Positions 33,848 to 46,584 of a stretch of DNA of 64,000 nucleotides are shown one piece after another. The notes beneath the pieces were generated by a model that worked only from the letters and a program-made list of their open reading frames with translations, did not search any database and had not been told where the DNA came from. Positions within the stretch are counted from its first letter, which is position 1. Each line of letters begins with the position of its first letter. The stretch comes from Nageia nagi. Taxonomy: Eukaryota > Pinophyta. The stretch spans positions 2,542,001 through 2,606,000 of the forward strand of contig JBITNC010000001.1 of assembly GCA_050084985.1 (NCBI GenBank). Reading direction: 5' to 3'. The translations under genes and the position numbers were made by a program.

Positions 33848-34062
33848 TGTTGAGAATTAAGCACATACAATTTGAAGATCTAACCCCAACATGTCATCTT
33901 TTTTGTTCTTTTGACAAAACGCATTACCCATGCACGTTTTAACTTCAAATACTACCACATTCCGAATTTGCCTAAGCATTTTTGAAACATTATGAGATTT
34001 CTAGGTAAACTTCCTAAACACCCTTGCATTTCATCAGAAGATTCATTTGTGAAGTTTCTTGG
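33848..34062 (+). repeat. 3' LTR of element C, truncated
   Basis: It matches the first 215 bases or so of the 5' LTR (TGTTGAGAATTAA...) and then diverges abruptly after GAAGTTTCTTGGCA. The remaining 330 bases are missing, so this is the edge of the transposon block. Confidence 0.82.
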
Positions 34063-36331
34063 CACATACAATCATCAGTACTACAATTAAGATGAAATCA
34101 ACAAATTAGAAATTTGCTTACAAAATACTCAAAAAGGTATTTGGATCTTCATAACTTTGTTACCACTCTTAGTTAGAATAACTTCCAAGGCAAAAAAGCA
34201 TTGTATTAGATTCAAGACAAGATTAAATACATTAAAAAATGACTACATATTAATTTCCATGGATGACCTTTGGATTACTCATGAACTCTTCATATACCCT
34301 TCCTTATGACTCTTAATATTCCACTAAACTTCTATAACCAAATTTACTAAATATAATAAGTACTACTAGTATATTACAAATACCTTAATCCCTAAAGATT
34401 AAATGTCTAACACCTACAATATTTTACTAGAAGATTTTTCATCCAACCCCACACATTTTTTTAGGGCATTAAGATAAATATTTTTGTTACAAAAGAAACT
34501 GAAAAAAGAGTTTGAAAAGATCGTATCCAAAAGCGAACTTAATCAACAATATGAAGTCAAGCTTTCAATATGAAATAATTTAAATGACAATCATATTGCA
34601 CATTCCGGCTATTATAATATTGAGAATGATTAATTGTTTTTCAATGTTTTAATTGGGTGAACTGCAATGTCTTCAACTGAAGACTGACTTATATGATATA
34701 TGTTGACTGTATCAATATACAGGTAAAGACATGCATTATAAGGGGTCCATGACATGATACTTGTGATGTAGAGGTGTCTTAATTCGTTTTTCTGAAACCC
34801 CAACAGTATGCAGGCTCAGGAAACCAGAAGAATTTCATGTCTGCTCAAATTCTATAGCTAAGTTGGAGGTTTTTGGTTATCAAACTGCAGTTTTCTCTTA
34901 AGAGTCGCATTTTCTTTGAAGACATGAACAAAAATTTCAGCTCGTGTTGGTCAATGTGTGGCTCCTCAATCTCAACATGACTCCAGTATATGAAATGACA
35001 ACCTTAATATATCACCATTTGGAGATTTCTATCGAGCTCTACTGTCAACCATTGAGCATGGTTCTGTAAGCTAATGTAATGGGATTCTTCTTGAGCTTTG
35101 TATTGAACTCACACAACATCAAAAATCATCTCAAATAAAATACATTGGATTGTTCTTGGTTGACACACACCAGATGAATACAAATAAGCAACTTTTAGGA
35201 ACCGCAGTTTACACCGCCTTTTACATTAGATTCAGTAAGAGCATCAGAACTGGATTAGTAGTCGTATTAAAAGTGCATGGAAAAATGTTCAATTATGCTT
35301 TGTTCTTCTTCTGAAGCACATTTATCTAATGACACTGTCGTGACAAGAACAAAAATTATTCATTCATAAACTTACAGACGCTTTTGTCCAAGTTAAGTTA
35401 AATCTTCCATGCATACATATGAGCATTCTAAATCACCCGAAAACTGATCAATGGTTTACGCAGATACCGGAAATGGAATTTTAATTTTTCTGTGGTATAT
35501 CTTCCACTTCCATCGGTAATTTTTTTCTTAAGCTGGACCTCAAGATACTGGAGATAATATTAACCATCAATCGTTTATGTTTCTAAACTAAATCACCTCA
35601 CAAATCCAGTGTGGACAAGTTTTGGAAGAGAAATTTGCATGTTTTCTGCATATGCTTTACTTGTACATTTACAGAAACATACCATCCTTGTATTTGAGCA
35701 AGGATGATGCCTTTTATAATGATCTGATCTCTAGTGCAGGTTGATTGTCCTGCTACTGCTCTTTCTCAATGTACAGTTTTGAATTCTGCTTTAAGAATTA
35801 ATTAATTGCTAAACAAAAGTTTCCACAGCTCATACAAAACTCTTGCCTCATCAAGCCTTGATTTCTGCTCAATTACGAGATTTGCAAGTTTTGACATTAA
35901 GGCTCCAGAAATCTTCTCATTCGCATGCCTTCTGAAATAGAACTGCAATTAGGGCAGCACAGGCCTCATTTGCAATCGGAGAAAAGGCTTGAAACAATTT
36001 AAGATCGGATACGCTCTCCAGTCTTGTGTAATAGTAAACACTGTAATAAGAGTTTCACATTGTGGTGATAAGAGATCAAAATGTCCATATGCAATAGCAT
36101 TCACACATTTCACCTTGAACATTAATCAGATATGGTCATTTGGTGTATACCTGGAGATACAGAATATTTGATAACATTAAAGTCTGCTCCCCTTGCTACC
36201 TGCCAACTTATTATACAATCTAAAAAACAATAGCGAGAATGATGGGCAATTTGTTCAAGGCAGAGTAAGGTTTTCAACTCACCTACTTCAAGGGAACTGA
36301 TAAGGAAGCAGATAAAGGGAATCTTGGTTCC
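34063..36331. other. 3' flank of the LHY-like gene
   Basis: Between the truncated LTR and the LHY stop codon I see no transposon domain and no second gene. Part of it, near 36331, must be the 3' UTR of the minus-strand gene. I find no clear AATAAA signal on the minus strand, so the transcript end is not placed. Confidence 0.5.
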
Positions 36332-39300
36332 CTATGTCTCTTTCACTTCTTGTTCTAAGCATATTCTTTTTTCTTCCCTTACATCATCTTGACAATTTGG
36401 TGTAGGTCGTGTATGCAACCTACTCTTCTTCACCTCCATTGAACACCGTTGGTATGGTACAAAACCTCGTCCAGATCTGAAATTTCCAAAACTTGATATA
36501 GCAGGTGATTTAGTTGGTTTAAAATCTGTTGATGCATTTTCATTTGGTGATGAGCTTGTTCCACAATATCCATACTCTTCTAATGATCGGTCATTGATTG
36601 TTGCTTCAAACTCTTGGATCTTCTTTTCTTGAGCAGGTAAAGCAGCAGTGTATGAAGGGGTTGCTTGAACATACCATTCTTCCCTTTGAATATTAGCATC
36701 ATCTACTACGTTGTTGTTTAATAACACATTTTGAATGTCAATCTGCATTTCATTTGAAGACATTGTGATTAATTTTTTCTTTGCATTGTCATATAATGAT
36801 GCCTCATTAGATTTTGGAGTTTTCTCTTGCCCATCAATACTCTGGGGAGGGGAAAAGCTCTGAGGTAAAACATCTCGAGCAAACAAAGCTTGGAATGCAA
36901 TACGGCCCTGAAAACCATACAGCAAGAAATGTTTATAGAAGGTAAACAACAGAATAGCATTTACCAGATATTGGTTACGGTAAAGTTAGTTCATTATGAA
37001 AATATATGAATCATTGAAAGCATTTGCACAAGTTTAATAACGGAATCCAAAAGGTTGTTTCTAAATGATTTCCCTTAACAAAAAATTATAATACCAATAA
37101 CATTGCTTGTCTCAAAGAAAAAACCACCTCTTCCGAAACTGCTTTCCATTGGTCAGTGAGATGGCATCCTGACTTGGATCGACGACCTCCTCCATCTCCT
37201 CCATGACTGTGATGTCTATCTTTGTGAACATGGTTTCTATTATCATCTGTAATCTCCTCCTCATTTGCCAATAAATAGTTTCTCTCTGTTTCGGCCTTAT
37301 CCAGAGTTTCTGGAAAGGTGGAACCTCCAATGTTTTTTGTCAAAGGATCTTCTACCCCTGCTTCAGAGCTACGATTTCCTTTCCCATCAGATTCAAAGTC
37401 TCCATCAGTTCCTTTGATGACTTCCGTGTTAGTCTCCAAATAAGTATCTGTTTCAGGCTCAGCACTTGAAGGTGTATTTGAACCGCTTGATGACATAAAC
37501 TTCCTATTGGTTCTATTTTCTCCATCATGTAAGTTGGTAAAATGAGTATTATGTTCCTTTTCTTCAGTCTTACAATTTTGTTTTTCTATCTGCATTTCTG
37601 CATCACAGGACTCTTCCATACAGCTAGTTGGGTTTTGATCAGAGCATGATGCTGAGTCTTGCAGGAAATGCTCTGCAGATCCTGACTTGGGGCAAGGCAA
37701 GCATTCATTGCCATCATCCAATTGCTCCATAGATAACTTTCGATCATCTTTTGCATGAGGAATGGAATGCATCTCATCTAATACCTCGTTGTCTACTTTG
37801 GTCGTTGTGACTTGCTCTTGCTTTCTTGCATCCATTACCGGTTCAGTCTTGCAAACAGCTGAAGAATTTCTTGAAGCAGCAGCTGCAGCTGCCACAGCTG
37901 CAGCTTCTGCAGCCATTGCTGCTACAATAGGACTATAAATACCTGGATGCAGAAAGGGAGGAGGAATTGCACTATGTAAAGTCCACCAGGCTGATGCTGC
38001 AGCAACTGTTGCTGCTGTGACTGCTGCAGCTGCACTTGTCTCATCACATAGAATATGCCCATTTACCCCTGAGCTTGAGGGCTGTGGATCTCCCATCGTA
38101 GCTCCAGAGGTAACTGATAGCAAGCCTGGCCAGAATCCAGCAGCTGCTAGTATGGCTGCAGCATATGCTGGGTGATGCAGGGCTGCTGATGGGGTGAGAG
38201 GCCATGGTGAGAATGGACCATTTGGAACAGATCCAGGAGCAAAGAAACCTGGGACACATCGTACATTCTCCAAGTTATTGAATGCTCGATTTAATGGACC
38301 ATGCATTCCAGGAAATGGAAGCAAAATATTTGGTTGTAAAGAATTGTGGACATCATTCTGCACCTGCCCGGATATATTGGGTGAAGAACCATTACCAGTT
38401 AGCATGCTCATTGCTGCAAAGTCATGAGCTAGAGAAGCCGCATTTGGTCTGTACTTCATCGAGTCATTTGAATTATCCGTAGTAGTTGTCTCAACATGCT
38501 GCACAGGAACATGTCTTGGGTAACCAAGAACAGGGGTAGAAGTAGAACCTTGATGCTTTCTAGATAGATAGTTTGAGTTATTATCCAGTTCACTAGATAA
38601 TTGTTCATCTGAATCTTGCTGTCCTGTATGGTTTTCCTGGCATGATGAATTTCCATTTGATTCACCAGTACCTTCAAGTGCGCTGGCACCAGACTCTGTG
38701 GGAGGAATATTAGAGAACACAATTCCATCCTTTTTGAGTTTCGACTGAGGCTTCAGAGTGATGGTGGGTAATGATCCTTTCTCATCTTTTAACTTTGGAT
38801 TGTCAGCACTGTGACCCTCAAATGTGGTAGTTTCCTGCTTAAGGGAGGTAAATTCTCGAAAAGCTCCTTTAGCATTGCTATCTAAAGTTGATTCATTAGT
38901 TGGAACTACAACTGTCTTGCCAAAGAGCTTGAGGCTTGATGGAGAACTATTTGAACTAGACGAATCCATTTTAATTTCCTGCATGTTGATATTTACCTTT
39001 GTTTGCAGTGGTCTTGGCTTTGCATTGTATGGAGTGAATGCTGCATTCTGCGAATCCAACAAGGGTATAGTGAGGCTTATAAATATCATTGCATTAACAA
39101 AAATGCCAAAAACTTGTCCTATAAAGAAACTTGGGAACTCAGGAGCACGGTTTGCCAAATCTACCAATGGTTATTGATGAGACTCTGGGGTATAAAAAAA
39201 TTACAAGCCACACAAAGATCTACATAAGATAAGATAGCAATGCAAGAACAACTAATTTTACAATTGTCCATAAAGTACCTTACGAGTTATACCATGTAGA

Positions 39301-42300
39301 TTGAGACGTACTGATAATCTGTCCGGCGCAGAAGAAATATCTCGTGGTGACCTATTTTCCTCTTCGTTTGCTGAGGAGACACTTTGAATAGTGGTGCCAG
39401 CCTTACGAGGGTATGGATGGCTTGGTTTCCTTTTAGGCCGCGGTGGAGGAATGCTAATATCCTGTGCATTGCCTCTAGCTGAAGCTTCACGTTCCAACTG
39501 CAAAACGAGTAGATAAATGTTTAGCAGATTTAAGAAAAAAATGAAATCCTTTTTACTTTCAAAATAATGCAATTATCTCTTCAGCATATTGACTATTCTA
39601 GTCTAAAATCAGTCTACAAAAAATGGGAAAAAGCAGATCTACTTCAAAAGATGGCTGATCATCCTCTGTGGACTAAAATCCCTTAATAATCAACAGCTTG
39701 AACCACAGAAAACATTTTGAGGCCATTATATTTCAATATTAATTTACTAGATAACATCACTAATTAGACCATTTGCAAGAATCTGAACCATAAAAGGAAT
39801 AGCTATAATGTGTGCTTATTTTCAGTTCCAGATTTTTGTGAATCTTGACCTCTTATCCTCAAACTATTCAGTAAATAACCTAGTTCCTTCGTATACTATT
39901 TCCAGAATTATTCAACAAGTTTGAGATTCCAGATAAAGAGAGATGATGTAAATAGCAGCTAATAACAACCATCACTCCCTTTTAGGTCCTAATATACAAG
40001 TCATTTAAGTTAAAATGGTTAATGTTGTACAACCTAGCCAGAAAATCTATAAATGTATGAGAGGCCCTTGAAAGAACCAGGAACCTCTCACTTCACCTTA
40101 CAATGATTAGTTAAATTGGGTACCTCCAAGGATTTTGAGTCTTTGAACAAGTTAGCAGTAAATCACGCCTTTGACTCTTTGAATCTATACATTTTGAGAT
40201 CCTTTACCGGTTAGCCCTTTAAGGTTCATACAAGTTATTTAGGTTAAAAAGGTAAATATTGTACAATCTGGCCAGAAAACCTTGTATAAGAGGCCCTCAA
40301 AAGAACCAAGAACCTCTCACTTCACCTTACAATGATTAGATAAATTGTGTATCTCCAAGCGTTTTGAGTCTTTGAACAAGCTAGCAGTATATCAAGCCTT
40401 TGACTCTTCGAATCGATACATTTCGAGATCCTTCAGTGGTTAGCCCTTTAAGGTTCATGTAATTCATAGAATTTTCTTGACAAACCCAAGCATGATACAG
40501 TCAGCAAGTTTCTTGTATTGTGTTTTCCACGTGGCATGCATTACTTTGCTATTGGGTCCAACAAATGATGCCAAGAGCTAAGTTTTATAGAAAACAAGTT
40601 CTCAATTTTTATCGAAACCTAGAAAACCTTCAAAACATATCATCAAGCTTGCTTAGATATATTTGCCCTGAAACTTAGTAAATTCACAGATAAAATTTTG
40701 AGGAACATAGTGGTTTGTTTAGTATTGCTAAATACAATGAAGTAATGAAACTTGTTGGTAGAACTTTTGTAGATGGACAAATAACCTCTAATCTTAGATA
40801 TGTAAATTGCAAGATAAGAACTTCAAGAGATAATGCACAAAACAATAGACAGCTAGAATAATCACAAAAACATTACAGCATCACAGGTGATCATACTGGT
40901 GGCATATGGTATGTAGTTGAATTAAACAAATGAAATTAATGATTTTATAAGTTGTTAAAGGGCTTTGACCAAAGGCAAGTTTGATGGAACTTTGTAGTTT
41001 GTACTGGATCCATTCCAGTTGCACCTTGCCCCAACAACATGACTGGCAGAATATATATTAGGATTCTAAGTACAAAAGATGACTATGCTTAATTCTAATT
41101 GGTGCAACACCCAGAAAGTGCCTTTCCTGAAGCATCCAACAAAAAATGACCATTGTATTTACTTACTGTTGATTACCATCAATTCATCCTAATAAAGTAA
41201 TTGATAAAAACAGCACACAATTAACATCAGTGTTTACACCTCAACAGAAGATTACAGTATTAAATGTTTCAAAGCTTTCTTTGCTTGTGAATTTGACTTC
41301 ATACTACTTTGAATTCTGGATGATAGCAGGCATTGATTGAACTTCAAGAAATTTCGGGGAGACAACTCTGAAATTTGTTTGCAAGTGAGTGCTCCTTTTC
41401 ACATGTTTGAACTAGTGCCATATGTGAGCTATTATTAAATATACTTTACATCAAGACCAACCAAGGAATCTGTGAACCCAATTTGCAGCGCTCTCAGGAT
41501 GCTGAGGATGTTTTTGATAGTTCAGTATGCTCTGACAACACCCAACAAAAAGTGCTGACCATGAACCATAAAAAGATGACAGAAATTTTTTATGCTTAAC
41601 CTGGGCTGCACAATAATATACAATAGAATTGTCCTGCTCGCTCTTAACCTCAAAAGTTATTACAACAGAAGATGTAAACAGTGCAAAAGACTTTACTTTC
41701 CTGCTACCACATTCAAAAGGCAGAGAAAAAATCATAGCAAACCCTAAATTAGAAGAAACCAATGTTAAACTATCCAGTGACACACATCTTGATGTATAAG
41801 ATGGTTGTGACATTATGCTTTGAATGCCATGGTGATATATCTGAACTGTTGATACTACTACAAACTTTGCAGGTACTTGATATTAACTTGCATCTTTAGA
41901 TCGTCATTGTACTGCATTTTCAAAGAAGATATTCCATATATTTGTTGTTATATTTTTTGCATGCTGATTTCCAAAAAGGTCTTGGACTAACAGATATTCT
42001 TATAAAATCTTCCTCTCAAGGGCAATTTTATCATCAATGTCCAACATGCCACACATCTGCATAAAAGTTTTGAATGGCCATCACACCCTCAGTATCAGAA
42101 ATAACCAAGAATATATACACAGCAAAAGCATTAGAGAACGTGAGATTTGTCTGTATCACATGACCAAAGATCACATAACACATTCAGAAATTCATGCCAT
42201 GTCCCTTATGAAACTGGACTGAATGAAAAGAACTTTTGTAAAGAAACATCAAAGTGAAATAAACATCAATGGAAAAAGAAGATGCTGTAAGTTATTGTCC

Positions 42301-45300
42301 TGCTGTAAGAAATATGAAAAGACATTATAGGGAAGCTCACAGTTATTTTCTTAAATTTTATGTAATAACAGTACTTTAACATACATTATTGGTTCCATTG
42401 AGATTGACTACCTCATACATAGCAAAATCAATAATCACCTTGTTATCCTTGTGATACAAGGTCAATTGTCAATTCCTGGTTTTACAAGCAGAAGACAACA
42501 GGAACAAAATCTTACATGAAGATCAAGAGTCCTTTAAGTCTAATGTGAAATATCTGAAATGCTAACCTTTATTGTGGTTGTATAATATCAGTATTACACA
42601 TTTTATAGAAATCCTGAGCGGACCTCCAGTGCAAATAAATAATCTCAAGTAGAACAAACTCTGTGTTCTAGAAGATCGATGAAAAATTTGAATCTTGAAG
42701 AAATTCAACCAAGGAGAATGCAAGAATAATATTACTGGTTGCATTGGATTCTAGTGGCTTCCTTGTAAGACGTAACCCAAAGTGGTGAATCTAGTCCATA
42801 TTGCCCCATAGAGCTGTTTAATCCATTAATACTCATCTGTGTAAGAAAATGGACACCATACAACAATCGATATCCAATATTGACAAAATTCAATAAGATT
42901 TATGATCTGCAGCAACAAATGTACAAGATAAAACTTGAAAAGAGCAGTTAGTTGAAAGTTCCAGCTACAAGCTGCTGCTAATAAAAAATCACATTGTATG
43001 AAAAAATAAAAACCTCCATTATGCCAATATTTTTTTCATTTCTATCAAGCAGCCAAACTGAAGAGATTAAGTATTCAGTCTTCACTATTAATACATGATT
43101 ATTACTCATATATCAGTAAACACATACATTAATGACCAGTAGTGGAACATATATTACAGATAATTGACTGCTCTTGCAGAACTTAAAATGTACAACAAAT
43201 CATTTATAACACATGTTGGATCAAAGATGATTAATACCAATATAAGATGGATCTCAAAAACATCAATGATGGACCAAACAACTGAAAAACATTGATTTTC
43301 ATCTCAAAGGAAGATCATCCTTTTAATTTATTTGCACTTCCACATGCATAAGATGCAAGGAAAAAGGAAAAACAATTCAGTAGTTGCTTCTGTCACCAGC
43401 TGGCAAATGAATTTATTGGACAATATGTGGCATTAAAAGATTTGATGCATTCAGAGATTTTTTAACTTATCAGCAAATTAAAGACTACGTACAAAAAAAC
43501 AATTTAGTGATTGATTCACTTTATTCTTCATAAGTCTGTGATGAATTGTAAAAAAGAATAGGGACCTTAGAGAAGAACTTCTGTGCATGGCTTCGAATCT
43601 GGACAGCAGTCTTGGTACCAATGTGCTCTAAAAACAATACAAACAAAGGAGTAAGACATAGGCAAGTGCTGGAATTGAATGTTACGTGAGAAACTGTATA
43701 TGAGTCATAGTTCAAAAGTGGAAGACCATGGAACACCATATGCATTTACACACCCTTTTGTAAAATACATTTAAAGTTGGAAATTCGGAATAAGTCAAGC
43801 ACAGAACCATTTACCTTCAATCCGTCTCCATGCTCGACCATGCATCTTCAATGCTTCCAAGAACTTCTGATGTTCTTCTTCAGTCCATCTTTCCCTCTGC
43901 TTTGTTATAGTGTAGGGCTTTCTAACCTATAGACAAATGAAGAGATTCATTTCAGCTATACTGCTTGAAATTTCGAAACAGAAAGCTAACTCTATGAGTT
44001 GAAATATTACTACAGCATTTTTGTTCAGATTAAAACAGCTGGAAAACAATAGCAACTTGACTGAAAGGGCGATAGGCATTAGGACCATGACTCAAATTTG
44101 ATGGGCCAACCTATCTTTTAATTGACAAACATATTTGGAATTGGCCATCAATTATGATAAGTAAAATCGCAGAATATTAATATTATGTAATAATTTATAG
44201 TGGAGAAGTCCAGTTAAATATTTATGGTTTTTCTTTCTACTTAATTCATTGTTCTTAATTACTAGAAATTGTACATGATTGGCAATTGAAATATAAGCTT
44301 GTCATTTGCTGACCACATTATTTTTAACCATTAGATCACAGGCTAGAGGCCCTTTGATAAGCATTGGCAACTTCGATTTTCATTAGTGTTTGGGACTCAA
44401 AGCATTTGAAATTATGTGTCTCTGTAACCAGAGTGTGGAAAAAATACAGCATTCTAACAAGAGAAGTTTAACCAAAAATAAAAATACATATTAAGTAAGA
44501 AGCAGCTGCCAAGTCTGTAATCAATTCAGGAGTATGCTATGACAGTGCTATACAACAAAGGAACCTGATGTGGCAGTGGGTTGTGGTGTGCCCCTGTTCT
44601 GAATGAAAGGGTGTTGGTGAGAGTTGAGTTTGGTAGCTGATCTCTACTATAAAAGAAAGTGGGTTGGTAAGAGGCCCTAATTTACTGAAGATAACTAGAT
44701 TGGAGAATTGGGGGAAAAAAAAGGAGTGGAGTACATAAAGGAAGTGGGGGGAGGCCAGAGGCCAAATCAGAAAGATTTATGTATTGGATCACAATTCAGT
44801 CCCAACCACCAGCCTTTCAGATAGCAAGGATGCTGAGTGCTGGCATGTCCTGGACAGATTGTAGTGGATTCTCAGCATTTAGGAGAGTTGTTCTGTCTCA
44901 AGAAATATCTGATATTCCTTGCTGCTGTTGTCATCTATGGATGTCAGTCCCCTATATGAACTTGCAGTTCTGTTTTACTTTTCAATGTAACTCTGTTTCT
45001 TTTTGTTTGACAAAATAAAATATTGAACTGGAAATCTGCTACTTCAAGACTAATGTACATCTGTGTTTACTTCCTAGATTTATGAGGACAAAAGCAAACA
45101 AGATTCTCATAACAAGTTAAACTAAGCATCATTGAAATTCAAATTTCTGCATTACTCGTTTAAAAAAATGTCATTTTATTAAGTCAAATTATGAAAGATG
45201 AATTCACTGCAATCTATCTTTGGGGTGCTCTGCATCAGAAACAAAAAGGACAAATGTTTGCAATCTGACCTCCTAAATTTATGAGGACAAAAGCAAACAA

Positions 45301-46584
45301 GATTCTCATAACAAGTTAAACTAAGCATCATTGAAATTCAAATTTCTGCGTTTCTCGTTTAAAAAAATGTCATTTTATTAAGTCAAATTATGAAAGATGA
45401 ATTCACTGCAATCTATCCTTCAGAACAGCATCAAAGAATTGAATTTGATATGTATGAGTTTCATTGAGTTCAACAAATGAAGATTATAACTAAAAGATAT
45501 GATGTTTCAGTCCAAACAAATCCTGATCTCCTGTATATCTGGGAGTTTCATGTGAGTTTATTTTCAGACAGGAGAACACCCATGAGAAATTTAGTGACTA
45601 AAAACTTGAAAAGACTTCCATATCAAGCAGAGAATATCAAGATCTTACTTTGGTTGTGAGTTCATCTCCTGATGAAGAAACCTCATCGTTCTGAAGCCGA
45701 ACAGTTGGAGACCTAGATTTGCTTGTATCTGAATATTGGAAACCACTACTCTCAATGGCCTGCCATCCTGCAGAGCCCTCAGCTCCTTCTTTCTGTAGAG
45801 AAATCAGAATAATTTTCTGTTAATTAAATACGATTTCTTTCGTATGAAATTAATCTATTTTGATTTTCGACTAGTTAGGTAATACACACGGTGTGTGTGA
45901 AGAATTTCACATTAGAGAAGCCAGAAAATCAAATCAAAGCTTTCTTCCAACCAAAAATCAAATCAAGCATGGCTATCTTCCAGTAAAGAAAATGGTTATC
46001 TTCAAATAGAAACAACTATTCGAAATTTTGCAGTACGCTTCTTCAATAAATGCCTAGCAAAATGGACTGGCACAATTCATAGGACGCATCGCATAGCAAA
46101 CCAGCCATGTAATGCAGTACTCGGAAGCATAACAGCAGAGCCAAGTCCTCCCTGAACCCAAATTTAAGCTAAAATATATAGAACTCACTAATTAATCCAA
46201 AACACAACCTGAAACTTTGTATTTAAAGCCAAATCGCTCTGCAAATTGCACTCTACCCAGAGCCTATTGTAAACTTATAGTATACTGGCAAAACCACTTG
46301 GACTTCAAATCTCCAGAAAAAAATTCCACAGAAAAAATTGATTTACGAATTGCCTTTTAAGTATGCCATTTTTGTCAAACTTTTCAATGGAAACAGAACA
46401 TTCAATGACAATCTTACAGCTCAGAATTTGAAAAGAGAAAACTTGTTTGAATAAAGAGTTCTAGTATCTGTTATGTTGGTAAGAATAAAGCTAAAAGTCT
46501 ATTTGGGCAAAGGAAACTATATTTTTTTTTTACAAAAACAGGGTAAAATACCTGTGGAGTTCCTAGGTTAGGGGTAGAAGCCAT
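36332..46584 (-). CDS. LHY: LHY/CCA1-type circadian clock MYB factor, seven coding exons
   Basis: Proposed join on the minus strand: 46584-46552, 45792-45649, 43926-43815, 43627-43566, 39497-39279, 39047-37128, 36907-36332. All introns are GT-AG, the frame is open throughout, and the product is 1021 aa. Residues 62-117 form one MYB repeat of the SHAQKFF class (Trp73, then [20 protein letters not shown]). [13 protein letters not shown] (137-149) is a proline-rich basic stretch and likely nuclear signal. Alanine-rich segments with ASAWW lie at 529-545 and 566-581. WKAVSEE (824-830) and VLPQSFSPP near 843 are C-terminal motifs that separate LHY/CCA1 from the RVE proteins. In Arabidopsis these dawn-expressed repressors bind the evening element in TOC1 and PRR promoters. 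The product is longer than typical angiosperm LHY (about 600-770 aa), mostly in the large exon 6. The start is the first Met of the short first coding exon. Exact ends of the first exon are the least certain. Confidence 0.93.
39977..40443. repeat. Tandem duplication in the large LHY intron
   Basis: Copy 1 is 39977-40214 and copy 2 is 40215-40443, with a short third start (CCCTTTAAGGTTCATG) from 40444. Unit length is 229-238 bases and the copies are about 85% alike by eye. They lie in the 4068-bp intron between the MYB-end exon and the proline-rich exon. Confidence 0.9.
45072..45417. repeat. Near-identical direct repeat in an LHY intron
   Basis: 45072-45218 and 45271-45417 (147 bases each, offset 199) differ at only about three positions, with 52 bases of unique sequence between. 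This lies in the intron just before the first MYB exon and looks recent compared with the other repeats here. Confidence 0.92.

Larger units (their letters stand above)
23331..34062 (+). mobile_element. Ty1-copia element C, host of two later insertions
   Basis: Plus-strand element with a 5' LTR at 23331-23876, a PBS at 23880-23891, gag from 23988, protease near 24930, integrase 25306-26200, RT from about 26640, RNase H from about 28070, a PPT before 33848, and a 3' LTR cut short at about 34062. The RT is split by a solo LTR (26758-27212). RNase H is split by element E (28363-33518). With these removed, C is about 5.1 kb. Its coding parts are heavily mutated. Gag and integrase resemble those of A and E (IPEF-like motif, GKHSR, FTQKY), so A, C and E belong to one clade. 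Confidence 0.9.

Noticed and set aside
41451-41813. A 120-codon ATG-started open frame on the minus strand inside the long LHY intron
   Set aside because: No recognisable motif, no splice or promoter context, and a length that can occur by chance in several kb of intron.
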